From the NCBI GenBank assembly GCA_022701365.1, contig JAKUHH010000040.1, positions 124,001 to 188,000 of the forward strand: a stretch of DNA of 64,000 nt, read 5' to 3'. Positions 20,792 to 31,107 of this stretch are shown in pieces (the first letter of the stretch is position 1; each line of letters opens with the position of its first letter). The position numbers and the translations under genes were made by a program. Under the pieces are notes generated by a model. That model saw only the letters and a list, made by a program, of their open reading frames with translations, did not search any database and was not told the origin of the DNA. Source of the stretch: Mycocentrospora acerina (Eukaryota > Ascomycota > Dothideomycetes > Pleosporales).

Positions 20792-21539
20792 CTACTCGCC
20801 TTGCACCAATACTGCCTCCTCCTCCTCGTCCAGCTCCTTCATGAAGCTAGTCTGGATAGAGGCCTTGCGCTGGGCCCACCATTCCTGTTCTGCAGGGAGC
20901 TTGTTGTTGATTTCTGCCAGGCGCTCGCGGATGTGGTTGTTCTGCGCCATTTCAGACGCAGACTGGAAGATGGTTTGGCCCCAGTTGGGGGCGAATGCGT
21001 TGGCCTGGGAGGGGGTTAGTTATATCTTGTGTGTGTGTAATGTGTAGAGGAAGAAGAAGAAAACAAGGAAATAACAAGAGAGAGAGAAAGAGAAAACAAG
21101 GAAATAACAAGAGAGAGAGAGAGAGAGAGAAAAAAAAACACACCTCTTGCACTACATCTCGTAGCTCCTCTTCAATCTCCTTCTCCGCCCGCTGGAACCT
21201 CTGCCACAAATCATCGCCCACACTGCCCCGCTGCAGCAACACCTGGATGGCCTGCTTCGCGTTGCGGATCTGCACTATGCGGTGGATGTCTTCCGTCGCC
21301 CGCCGCAACAGCGCAGCCTTGAGGATGCTGTCGGGCACCTTGGGGTCTTCCATATGCAGCAGCGTGTTGTAGATGTTGCGCTGCAGGTGTGGTGGGAACC
21401 AGGGCTCGAGCGACGCAGCCGTCGCGGCCTTGCGCTTGCGGTACAGAGACGAGAAGACGGCCAGGGAGCCTAGCAGGATGACCAGGTAGGCAATGGGAAT
21501 GGCCAGCATGAGCCAGTCCACGGCATCAAAAGGCCACAT
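20792..21539 (-). CDS. SEC66: Sec66/Sec71, ER post-translational translocon subunit (202 aa, 2 exons)
   Basis: Exon 1 is 21144-21539 and exon 2 is 20792-21004, separated by a 139-nt intron with GA-rich repeats. The protein starts MWPFDAVDWLMLAIPIAYLV with one membrane helix (about residues 8-32), then the family signature SSLYRKRK, SLEPWFPPHLQRNIYNTLLH and PKVPDSILKAALLRRATEDI. A helical cytosolic domain ends in NNKLPAEQEWWAQRKASIQT and an acidic Glu run. Sec66 joins Sec62, Sec63 and Sec72 in the complex that moves finished polypeptides through the Sec61 channel. The length matches the family. The first ATG at 21539 is chosen because a longer upstream reading is Pro/His-rich leader sequence with no conserved residues. 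Confidence 0.94.
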
Positions 21540-22005
21540 CTTGGGGGAGACGGTGGGGGGCGGTGCGTGGTGCGTGGGTGGTGCGCCGGCGCGGTAGTAG
21601 TCTGGGGGGGTGTTTTTTGGAAATCGGCAAACGGCTTGATGGGTGTCGTGGGAGTGTCGGCCGAGGCAGATAAATGAGCGGCAGCAGTCGCGTGCAAGAG
21701 AAGACGAAGAAGGCAAAGGAGTGCAGAGGGTGCAGCTCGGCGGGGCGGGCGTGTTGCAGTCTTGGTCTCGGTGGTCTGCTGCTGCTGCGTGTTCCAACAA
21801 CTGGCCTCATCGGCAAACGACGCTAACTTTCGCGAACCCTGTCCACGCGCGCGTCATTGCCTTCTGCCGCCTTCGACGCCGCTTCACGCACGCACGCACG
21901 CACGCCCGCCCGCACGTCCGCACTTGCATACTCCACCTCAGCTGTGCCAGACCTTTGCTTTGCTGCTGCCCACCCTCGCTCTACACATCCCAACTGCAGA
22001 CAGCC
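21540..22005. promoter_or_regulatory. Bidirectional promoter of SEC66 and NPL4
   Basis: The 466 bases between the two divergent start codons must carry both promoters. A G-run (21540-21560 and 21600-21610), a run of CACG steps (21888-21905) and pyrimidine-rich sequence close to the NPL4 start are visible. Pairing an ER translocation gene with an ER-associated degradation gene may allow common control, which is inference only. Confidence 0.45.
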
Positions 22006-24114
22006 ATGATCCTCCGGTTCACCAGCAAAGACGGCCTGTTCAGGCTCAACGTCGAGCCCACGGCCACCTTCCCCGACATCCTGCCCCAGCTTGCCGAGAA
22101 GCTCCCCAAGAATGTCGACCTCCAGAGCATAAGCGTGGGCAACCGCCCCCAAGGAGGCGACTTCAGGACCATAGCTTCACTCAAAGGCGTCACCTTTCAG
22201 CAGGTTGGACTGTCGTGCGTAGCCCTGCTCTATTCTATCCTACCCTACCCTATTCTACCCTACCCTACCCTACTCTACCCTGCACTACCCTGCACTACCC
22301 TGCCTTACCCTGCCCTCCCAGCTGACGTCCCCCCAGAAACGGCGCGCAGCTCTTCCTCAACTTCGAGGAGCAGTCTTCAACCTCAAACGGCCATGCTGCA
22401 GTCCCCGCCGGTGCCTCTCGCCTGAATGGCAAGCCCGTCGAAGCTTCCGACATGCCCTCTGTGCCCCTCGGCGGCCCCATAGAAGTCATCAAGAACCCTT
22501 GGGAGGTGGTCAAGCAGTCGCCGCTCGACGACAGACTGGACAGGCTCGACGGCAAGATCCCACGCAAGCGCGACGCGAGAATGTGCACACACGGACCAAA
22601 GGGCATGTGCGACAACTGCATGCCGCTGGAGCCCTATTCAGCAGCGTACCTCGCCGAGAAGAAGATCAAGCACCTTTCCTTCCACTCGTACCTGCGGAAG
22701 GTCAACTCGGCAAAGAATAGGCCAGAGCTCGGAAGCTCGTACATGCCCCCGCTGAGCGAACCATATTACCGTGTACGACCAGACTGCCCATCAGGACACA
22801 AGCCCTTTCCAGAGGGCATTTGCACAAAATGCCAGCCCGGCGCCATCTCGCTCAAGCCACAGGAGTACCGCATGGTGGATCACGTCGAGTTTGCCTCGAT
22901 ACAAGTCGTCGACGATCTCATCAACTTCTGGAGAAACACAGGTTGTCAGCGGTTAGGGTTTTTGTATGGCCGGTATGAGGAGTACACCGAGGTGCCGCTG
23001 GGAACGAAAGCTATTGTTGAGACAATCTACGAGCCCCCGCAGGTCAACGAGGTGGACGGTATTTCCTTAGGGAGTTGGGATAACGAAAAGGAAATTGACG
23101 AGATTGCTGCACAGTGCGGGCTTCAGCGGGTGGGAGTAATATTCACGGATCTACTAGATGCAGACCAGGGTGATGGGTCCGTCATCTGCAAACGCCACAT
23201 CGACTCGTACTACCTTTCCTCTCTCGAAATCGTCTTTGCAGCGCGATACCAGGCGAAATACCCACGGCCTTCCAAATGGAGCGAGACTGGGAGGTTTGGA
23301 TCCAATTTCGTCACTTGCGTCATCAGCGGTGATGACAAAGGTCAGATTGGAATCTCTTCGTACCAAGCTTCCAATGCTGCAGTCGAAATGGTGCGAGCAG
23401 ATATCATCGAACCTTCAGCTGAGCCGTCAGTCATGCTTGTCCAGTCCGAAGAGGACAACGACGTCCTGAGCCGCGCACGATACATCCCCGAGGTCTTTTA
23501 CAGGAGAATCAACGAGCATGGGGCCAATGTCCAGGAGAGCGCTAAGCCTGATTTCCCCTACGAATATCTGCTCGTCACACTTACTCATGGGTTTCCGTCT
23601 CAACCAAATCCTCTCTTCACTGGAGGCAAGTTTGCCATTGAGAACCGTGAAATCATGGGCGAGACGCCCGACATACCATCACTGGGCAAAGCGCTCAACG
23701 CGAGCGCGAATGGTCTTGCGCTTAACACTACCAGTGGCCTCAACGCCATCTCGAATTTCCACCTGCTCTGCTTCATCCATAGCCTAGGTATCTTGTCATC
23801 GGTGAGTCTTCTATTTGTAAAAGTTTATAATTACTGCTCACTCTTTGATCTAGGACGAGTTCTCCCTCCTCTCCAAAGTCGCCTCGACGCACGACGCCTC
23901 GGAAGGCTCAGCGCTGCAGCATTCCAGCGGTTGGGCAACGCTTCTGACGGTTCTCAAAGAAAGTGGTGAGCGCCCCCCGAAACGTTCTTATCAGTCTTCG
24001 TCTCTCTCCTCTGCGGCCCACCGCGAGCTGAGGAGACAGCCCTCCTATGGTTCCGACTCCGATTCTGTACAGTTGGCTAAGAGGGTGAAGGGGGTTAGTC
24101 TGAAGGGAAAGTAG
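22006..24114 (+). CDS. NPL4: Npl4, Cdc48/p97 adaptor for ubiquitin-dependent extraction (644 aa, 3 exons)
   Basis: The exons are 22006-22214, 22337-23801 and 23854-24114. The N-terminus (MILRFTSKDGLFRLNVEPTA) is the ubiquitin-like domain that binds Cdc48. The zinc-finger region follows at about residues 145-290: RMCTHGPKGMCDNCMPLEPY, with SFHSYLRKVN and CPSGHKPFPEGICTKCQPGA. The MPN-like domain starts at VEFASIQVVDDLINFWRNTG with FLYGRYEEY, and lacks the metalloprotease JAMM motif as Npl4 does. The C-terminal domain ends in FHLLCFIHSLGILSS, DEFSLLSKVAS and a basic tail. With Ufd1, Npl4 recruits ubiquitin chains to Cdc48 in ER-associated degradation and chromatin extraction. The first intron (122 nt) contains a CTACC-rich repeat. 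Confidence 0.96.
22240..22318. repeat. CCCTA/CCCTG repeat in NPL4 intron 1
   Basis: About 15 units of five to six bases (CTACC, CTGC, ACTACCCTGC) fill most of the intron up to the acceptor. It is not the telomeric hexamer. The GTGCGT donor and CCCCAG acceptor are intact on either side. Confidence 0.8.
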
Positions 24115-24558
24115 TATAGTTCCTGACAACTGCACTTTCTCCTGCGGCACGACCCTTTTTGTAGGTCCGATCGAGCGCAACCACGCATATAGTCGGCTTT
24201 CGCGCACAGCACATGGATGAAAAGGCTGGAACTTAGGATGCATCATGCATGGACTGGCGTCAAGTGCAGGTGGACAGGCATTAGCATTGGTATGGGTCAA
24301 TTTAGTGATTCGTGAATACGAGGTATCAAATTTTAATACAGATTGAGACCTTTGAACGTGGTGATGTGGGCGCTGTCGTGACGTTGGTGGTCTGTGCGGG
24401 AACGTGTCAACGCGAAGTCGCGTCGTTCTTCGCTTCACGCGTTGCACTCTATCCTCCCGCTTGCAACTCCTCGCCGTCTACTAGACCACACCACAACGCA
24501 CAGCGACGGCTACAGTCAAGAAACAGTATCCCGTGATTGATCGTGCCCAATTTGCATA
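24115..24558. other. Intergenic; RFC2 promoter
   Basis: The stretch between the NPL4 stop and the RFC2 start contains an ACGCGTTG element (MluI-box-like ACGCGT, near 24437), a site bound by cell-cycle factors at fungal S-phase genes; its link to RFC2 control is inference. No other coding signal is seen. Confidence 0.4.
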
Positions 24559-25870
24559 ATGTCAGACTTCTTCAATATTAAGGCGCGGCAACAAGCTGCC
24601 GCACAAGCCAGCTCATCGAAAGCCCCCACAACGAAGCAAGAGTCGAATCGCATGCAGCCATGGGTTGAGAAATAGTGCGTCCTTTACCGTATTTTCAACT
24701 AATTTGATACTGACGGGAAACGATAGCCGCCCCAAAACACTCTCCGAAGTGACTGCCCAAGACAACACCATTCAAATCCTCTCCCGCACCATGCAGTCCT
24801 CCAACCTCCCCCACATGCTCTTCTACGGCCCCCCAGGCACAGGAAAAACATCCACCATCCTCGCCCTTGCAAAGCAGCTCTACGGCCCTGAACTCATGAA
24901 AAGCCGTGTCCTCGAACTCAATGCCTCTGACGAGCGTGGAATTAGCATTGTGCGGCAAAAGGTCAAGGACTTTGCGCGCCAGCAGCTCAGCACTGCGCCG
25001 ACGTATAGCGTCATGGTTGAGGACAAGGAGGGTGGAGAGGGAAAGATGGTCCGGTACAGGGAGAAATACTCGTGTCCGCCGTTCAAGATTATTGTGCTCG
25101 ACGAGGCGGATAGCATGACGCAGGATGCGCAGTCGGCATTGCGCCGGACAATGGAGACATACAGCAAGATGACAAGATTCTGTCTGGTATGTAACTACGT
25201 TACCAGGATCATCGATCCACTTGCATCGAGATGTAGCAAGTTCCGCTTCAAGAGTCTGGATCAAGGAAACGCAGTGAAGCGCGTGTCGGACATTGCCCGT
25301 CTCGAGAATGTACAGTTGGACGATGGTGTGGCCGAGGAGCTCGTCCGTGTCGCAGACGGTGATCTACGAAAAGCAATCACATTCCTCCAGTCGGCAGCGA
25401 GACTAGTAGGCGCAACACAAGGGCTAAAGGAGAGTGGAAACGCTGCAGGGAGAAAGCGGAAAGTCATCGCAGACGATGATGAGGATGATGGCGCCATGGA
25501 TGTCGACTCCACTACATCACCGTCGACCGTCTCTCTCCAGGCTATTGCCGAAATCGCAGGTGTAATCCCTGCTCCCACACTCTCTATACTTACCACCGCC
25601 CTCTTCCCCACCTCGGCCTCAAAATCTATCCGCTATGCTGAAATTGCCCGCGTTGTGGAAAATATGGTCGCTGAAGGGTGGAGCGCGACGCAGACACTCG
25701 GCCAGTTATACGAGACTGTCATGTTTGACGAGCGAGTCGAAGACTTGAAGAAGGTGCGCTTAGTGGCAGTATTCAGTGAGACAGATAAGCGGCTCATAGA
25801 TGGCGGGGATGAGCATCTTGCAGTGCTAGATTTGGGGGTTAGGGTTGCGAGTGTGCTGTGCGGAGCGTGA
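24559..25870 (+). CDS. RFC2: Replication factor C subunit Rfc2 (human RFC4 type), 419 aa, 2 exons
   Basis: Exon 1 (24559-24674) encodes MSDFFNIKARQQAAAQ... to QPWVEKY; after a 52-nt intron, exon 2 (24727-25870) continues RPKTLSEVTAQDNTIQILSR. The AAA+ clamp-loader motifs are all present: Walker A GPPGTGKTST (about residues 72-80), RFC box LNASDERGI, Walker B IIVLDEADSMT, sensor and arginine-finger motif RIIDPLASRCSKFRF, and the GDLRKAITFLQSAAR lid. NLPHMLFYGPPGTGKTS and the SNLPHML context match Rfc2 of yeast rather than Rfc3, Rfc4 or Rfc5. An acidic insert (DDDEDDGAMDVD, about 25474-25506) interrupts the collar region and is probably a lineage-specific loop. The complex loads PCNA on primed DNA in the nucleus. 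Confidence 0.95.
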
Positions 25871-26351
25871 GATGTAAGGGGGTACATCTATATCTATATG
25901 TAGTAGAGAGACAGATAGAAAGATGCCGATGCGATGAAAGCAAGGAGAATCACAAAAGAGAGAGGGAGGTAGATAGATAGATAGATGGTTTGAGCAACGC
26001 GGATGTTTCCACGCCGTTGATGTATTTCGCTCGTTGCTCGATGCTCATTAGGTGCAATGACATGCCCAGTGTTCTCCGTAGGGAAAAAGATGCTGAAAAT
26101 AAAATAAAAAGAATAAGAACAAGAAGAGAGTTCCTGACTCCCCTCTTTCCTTTCCTTTCCTTTCACTCACACACATGACACATTTACACGTCCATCCATC
26201 CCCCTCCGCCTCCCCTCCATAAACTCCCCTCCAAAGAAAACAAACGCGACCGGGTATTTCCAATGAAAAAAAAAGACAATAGACAAAAAAACACACACAC
26301 ACACCATCCATCCTATCCCCACCATTCCCTCAATAACATCTCTCCCCCCAC
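25871..26351. other. Convergent 3' flanks with simple repeats
   Basis: RFC2 (plus) and the GPI-type gene (minus) converge here. ATAGATAG steps (25970-25986), TTCCTTTCC runs (26145-26162), CA repeats (26290-26305) and C-rich tracts are present. No gene is supported. Confidence 0.6.
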
Positions 26352-26960
26352 TCAACCCAAGACAATAAACCCAACCACTACAACACCCGCCCACCTCCCC
26401 ATTTGCCGCCCCCCCGCGCGCTCCGCACCACTCGAACCCCGTCCCGTCGCGGTAGCCGATCCCGAGGGCGAAACACCCGCCGATGACGGAGATGATGATA
26501 ATGTTGACGAAGCAGAAGCAGAAGCAGAGGCAGAAGAAGAAGATGAGGAGGAGGAGGGACGATGCACCGTCATAGTCTGCAGCATTGTCGTCTGCGAGGT
26601 GAGTGTTTCGGTCGTGGTGGATACGAGACTGCTGTCGTTTTCGTTGGGGGTGGGAGTAGATATGGCGGCGATGTTGACGTTGCCATTGCCCTCATCTGCG
26701 GTGTTTGTGGGGGATGGAGATGGAGATGGAAGTGTAGAGGTGGCGGGGTAGAGGCGTGGGAGTTGCTCTTTGGCGTCTAGGGGGAGGTCGAGGTACCATT
26801 TTGGAGTGTAGGTCGTGGAGGGGAGGTCGTTGGGGGTGGGGATTGCGGTATGGAGGATGGAAAGGAGGGAGAGTTGGGAGGGGGAGAGGGTGGACGGAGG
26901 AGGGTCTTGGGCGAGGGTGAGGGTGAGGGAGGAGAGGAAGGAGAGGGCGAGGAGTCTCAT
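26352..26960 (-). CDS. Secreted Ser/Thr-rich protein with GPI-anchor-type C-terminus (202 aa)
   Basis: A single exon encodes a signal peptide (MRLLALSFLSSLTLTLAQ), a short ordered-looking segment (PSQLSLLSILHTAIPTPNDL, then TPKWYLDLPLDAKEQLPRLY), a long Ser/Thr/Pro stretch suited to O-mannosylation, and a C-terminal hydrophobic tail (WAGVVVVGFIVLG) after small residues (Gly/Ser/Ala). That end is what GPI transamidase recognises. The segment ending in DLPLDAKEQLP looks like a conserved block of small fungal surface proteins. It should sit on the plasma membrane or in the wall; no catalytic motif is present. The G-rich DNA of this gene's plus strand yields false frames. Confidence 0.75.
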   Translation of the reverse strand: MRLLALSFLSSLTLTLAQDPPPSTLSPSQLSLLSILHTAIPTPNDLPSTTYTPKWYLDLPLDAKEQLPRLYPATSTLPSPSPSPTNTADEGNGNVNIAAISTPTPNENDSSLVSTTTETLTSQTTMLQTMTVHRPSSSSSSSSASASASASSTLSSSPSSAGVSPSGSATATGRGSSGAERAGGRQMGRWAGVVVVGFIVLG

Positions 26961-29898
26961 TTTGGTGGGAGGTTGGTTGGTGGTGTCCTTGGGGGTGGTG
27001 AGTGTAGAGTAGGATTGTGTGTTGGTGACGATGTTGTAGTTGTAGGAGAGATGTAGAATTGTTTGTTGTTGTTATTGACGATGAAAATGGTGGTGACGAT
27101 GAAATGAAGTAAGAAAATCGATGGGAAGGTAAATGCTCTTAAAGAAAGTTTGTGGCTGTTACGTCCAAATAAAGAAAAAAAAGTGAAAGCTGGTGTGGTT
27201 GAATCCGTTGCAGCCCCAGGCAGCTAGAAACACAAACAAAACGGGCGTAAGTTCACTCAATTTAATCTTTCCTTGGGGGTAGAATATGAGGTGTCAGAGA
27301 CTGTACTACAGAGCTTGTGCGTGTGTAAGATCCTATATCGACATGCAGGTTTCTTCCACCCACGCGCGGCTGTTGGGAGCTATGGATGTGGTTGCAGTGA
27401 TGAGAGGACAAAGTGACTGATTAGAGGGAATGTGGTTGATGAACGGGATCGGGAAATGAAGAGGTGTAACTAGAACGGTACACGGGGTGTGATGGTGACA
27501 CGCTTCTAGGGAGTTCACTGGGGGGTGGATGTTTCAGCGCTTGGTAGCGAGTGATGCGACATGGGAATGAGAAGGGAATAGATGGTTGGAAAGGGGATCT
27601 AGGTGAAAGCAGAGCAGAAACGAGATGAGGTGGAAGTTGACTGGTAGATTAGTTGGCCGTGTAACAAGGCCCTGCAGCATTATTATTCGTATTCAGCTTG
27701 TAAAGGGGAGCGCTTAGCTGAAGAATCTGTCTCTTTTTGACGAGAGCCGTTTTTGGTGTTGGTGTTGTCAGGATTGCGCTACGTCTCACGATCTATTTCT
27801 GACAACGCGAACCGCCGTTTCGTTTCAGTAGTCGACTCAGTGCAGCTGCTCAGGCTAAAAATGGTTCATCGGTTGTTGCTTTTGCGTGTTTGAGTGGCGT
27901 GCGATGGGGTTGCTGGATTGAGAATTGCGCCTCCAGAGTTGAAGAGATGGAACAGAGGAGAGAAGATGAAATGAATTCCTTTTTCAATCGTCATATATTG
28001 TACTAGTTCTGAGTATGCATCTGCTAGGTCGCGGTGCCAGAATTTTCTCCGCGCCGTTTGGGATGAAATGGCTTTCACGTTGTATTTGTCTTTCCTCTCA
28101 CAATGAAGTCCAAAACCTCTGTTCCGTAAGTAACGCGCAATGTGCTTCATTTTCCATCGAACATCCCCGGCTGGAAAACACTCTTTCGTCAAGATCAGCG
28201 TAGGAATTTGTGGTTGGGTACGTTCTCACAGGTGCTCGTTGAAACTAGCAAATCTTCAAAAGCGTAAATAAAGAAAACATGCATATACCTACCACTTACA
28301 AAGCCATTAACATTTGACAAAGACAAGTTATCAAGGCCCTTATAGAGTCACTGCATTATAGTATCTGCCTCAAAACCTGCAGGCTGAATTCGCCACCCAG
28401 GCTACTGTGAAAGCAGCTTCGACTGACAATTCATTTCTCAGATAGAATTTGCAACACTAGACAGATCTATCTACGCCTGAAAGTTGACTTAGCCGCGTAC
28501 ATAAAAAAATCAGTATGACATAGTTATTAGTGGCAATGAAACATGCATCGTTTTGGAATAGCCGGACAACCCATTTTCAAAAGTAACATACAAGCTAAAA
28601 TGTTTACCTACCCTTCATCAAAGTACTCCTTACAATTGCGCTAACTATCTGTGAGAACAGAGGTACATTACCCTATCTTACACTATCGTAGCTGCATATT
28701 AGTTTGTACTTTTGAATCGAGAATATGCTGCTCTCTGGTATCATGATGAGTGGTTTTGCAGCAAGATTTAGAAATTTGATAATGAGTGAATGAAAAAACT
28801 GCACAAAGCGTGCTTGTCTCTACTAGCGATTTGTAGTCTTCCAGGTTGATTACATCTGTAGTGCTCAGATTGGCCCCATGGGTGCTCTTAAAAAAATTTC
28901 TTGCTCGGATGTGTACTGAGCCGTTGTAAATATGGACATACGCTACAGTGTTACTTTTTTTGGTCCAGACTATTGTTCTGGGTAAATAGGACAATTCCTA
29001 CCTGGAGAATATCAATCTGCGACAAGTATAATGGCGCAAAAACTGACTTCTAGTAGTATTTGTGAGAGGTTTGAGCTAAGGTGTTTATGCACAGCAAGTG
29101 TCAGGACACATCTCTATCCCACTGCGCCATGCAAGTCAAAAAGGCACCATGATCTATCATCTGATAGATCATAGGAAAGAATAGTACTTATCCTCTGTGT
29201 GTACAAGCTTACCAGGCTCTGCTACACACGTTAGGTAGAAAGATCCTAACAGCAAGCTGTCTTACAAATAAGGCACAGAATGGAAAGGGTATATGTGCCC
29301 TGACGGCTAAGGCAGTTTCTATACTATACAGTGGTGGTAATCTAAAACCAAAAAGGTTTACATCTTCTATTGAACAGATGATGGTGTGATGAATTCAAGA
29401 ATGAAGTGAGTGTATCATTCGTTGAGGTTGAACGGCTATACATTGTGTGCATCAGGTCATAATCAAGTAAATACTAGTACCCTTTTGCTGTTCATAGGAA
29501 TTAGACTCTGAAAATTTTAGCCTCTTCTCTACTGTTTCGATGACAGATGATGTGAAGGCGATTTGTCAGGTCTTTGTAAACAACAACGCTTGATGGTGAA
29601 TCGCAAGATTTCCGTTTCCAAGCGTGAGCCACAGCGCAACAAACCTGTAGAAGTCAGACGACAATTTTTTTTAAATAGAGAAGCAGCTCTCATTGTCTTT
29701 TGGGTATAATTTAGTGCTGCAAGTTTATTAATAAGGCTGAAGTATTTCTGATTTGAGCTCCACCAGTGTCTGACCAAGTTTAGACCATGGTCGAGGCTGA
29801 GCTTCATTCCAAAGGAGTTTTTGTATATCTCGAGCTGGAGAGCTGAATTCGCTTTCGATTTGATTATAATTTAGTTGGGATTTTGTCTTCTGTTTGAA
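26961..29898. other. Large gene-poor intergenic stretch
   Basis: About 2.9 kb lacks a supported gene. Up to about 27,060 it is the G-rich 5' flank of the GPI-type gene; from about 28,200 it becomes clearly more AT-rich. The longest frames (108 aa on the minus strand at 27866-28192 and 103 aa at 28683-28994) contain no family motif. A perfect inverted repeat lies at 29149-29172. No tRNA was recognised. Confidence 0.6.
29149..29172. repeat. Perfect 11-bp inverted repeat
   Basis: ATGATCTATCA (29149-29159) is followed by a two-base spacer and its exact reverse complement (29162-29172). It lies in AT-rich DNA far from any gene start. It could be a palindromic protein-binding site or a remnant of a small element's end; nothing nearby settles which. 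Confidence 0.7.
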
Positions 29899-30414
29899 AT
29901 GGACCCGTTAAGCGATACGGTGTCGATTGTTGGAATTTTAGCTGCGGTTGGTAAACTCTATAAGATTCTTAATTCGATCATCCCCACTACACAAAATGCC
30001 CCGCAGTTCGCACTTACACTTGGTCGCGAGGCTCGAGAATTTCAAGGACACGTTTGATGCACAAAGTGTCGTTAAATATAGGTTCAGTAGCTCTAGCTCT
30101 GCCATTCAAGAAAGTGAAAAACAACATCAGAAAAATGTACCTGTGCAGTTGTAAGCATACGTCCTCATCCAAAGGAATCAAAACTCTTTGCACATTTGAG
30201 GATGACTTAAAGTAATCAAGTGTTTATCAAATGATGAGAAGAAGTATCTGCGACCAATCCTTTGTCAGTTCCTCAGTAGGGACAAACGCTTGGTCGGTCT
30301 TCTGTGGGCCGCCATTAGCAGATATATCCATCGTCTTATTAGTAGTATTACCAATACATCCCGTTAATATCAAGCACTATGAGCAATACCGTTTCGGTCA
30401 GGTAAGCTCACCTC
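29899..30414 (+). pseudogene. Relic of a STAND/ankyrin-type protein N-terminus
   Basis: An ATG at 29899 opens MDPLSDTVSIVGILAAVGKL, the typical start of the fungal N-terminal domain that precedes NACHT or ankyrin regions (pattern MDPLS, then a hydrophobic helix with Ala/Gly-Lys). It runs through QNAPQFALTL, then stops at 30055-30057; another frame carries on with RLENFKDTFDAQSVVKY to about 30150, as a one- or two-base shift would give. A further block, LADISIVLLVVLPIHPVNI (about 30310-30370), is reminiscent of the next conserved part of such proteins. Beyond that no continuous frame remains, and no ankyrin or NTPase motif is seen. I read this as a decayed or truncated gene; a spliced short gene cannot be ruled out. 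Confidence 0.4.
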
Positions 30415-31107
30415 AACTTTTAGACCATTCCGCTATTTCCAAACTTTCGCCGAACATTCAGTCACTTGTCGAGATGATTGATTCCCAAATATTCGATCTC
30501 TTGTCTCCATTCAATAATGAAAGCTCTGGAGAACAAGAGAAATCTCATGGACAGCAATTTAAAGATTTAGGAATGGAACAGAGGCCATCAATTGCATTCT
30601 TCCATACCTACTGATCTAGGTAGTATGGAATATGCAGTCCACTCGCCCCCTGAAGAGAATCAGTTTGCACTGCTACACTCAGATCTCTTGCATAGCAAAT
30701 CCTTAGGCATATCGTTTCTTTCTCAAATTGAAGAAAAATTTACTTTTCCTACTACAAAAAACAACAGGCAGAAAAACGTAAATCTCGCCATTCTTCTTCA
30801 AGCAAAATATTTAACATCGATGCTGACTACGACCTAGGAGGAGACTGTGGCTTTTATCTTTGTTTGTAGTTGTAGGTTCTCCCGTGGATGATCATGAGAA
30901 TCCCAAGTACTCCCTCACCGTTAGATTTCAACTCTCCAACAATTGGACAACTAGGTTTCATTGGTTTCTCCCTTCTGGAAGTGAAACCGCTCTACAACGT
31001 TAAACCAGAAGAGTACCAGGCGCAATAAATCTAACCAAGTACTAACAATCTGTGGGTTCCGCTCTTAGAAGATGAAATTGACACGGAGATGAAGTGACAG
31101 ATAGTTT
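30415..31107. other. Intergenic, possible further decay of the STAND-type relic
   Basis: Frames at 30231-30614 and 30592-30837 continue past the relic without recognisable motifs. The right end is the 3' flank of the regulator gene on the minus strand. Confidence 0.35.

Noticed and set aside
22240..22318. Interstitial telomere-like repeat
   Set aside because: The units are CTACC and CTGC steps of five or so bases, not the CCCTAA hexamer, and they lie inside an NPL4 intron.
27866..28192. 108-aa minus-strand frame (MTKECFPAGDVRWKMKHIAR...)
   Set aside because: No recognisable motif, no splice partner and AT-rich surroundings; it cannot be told from chance.
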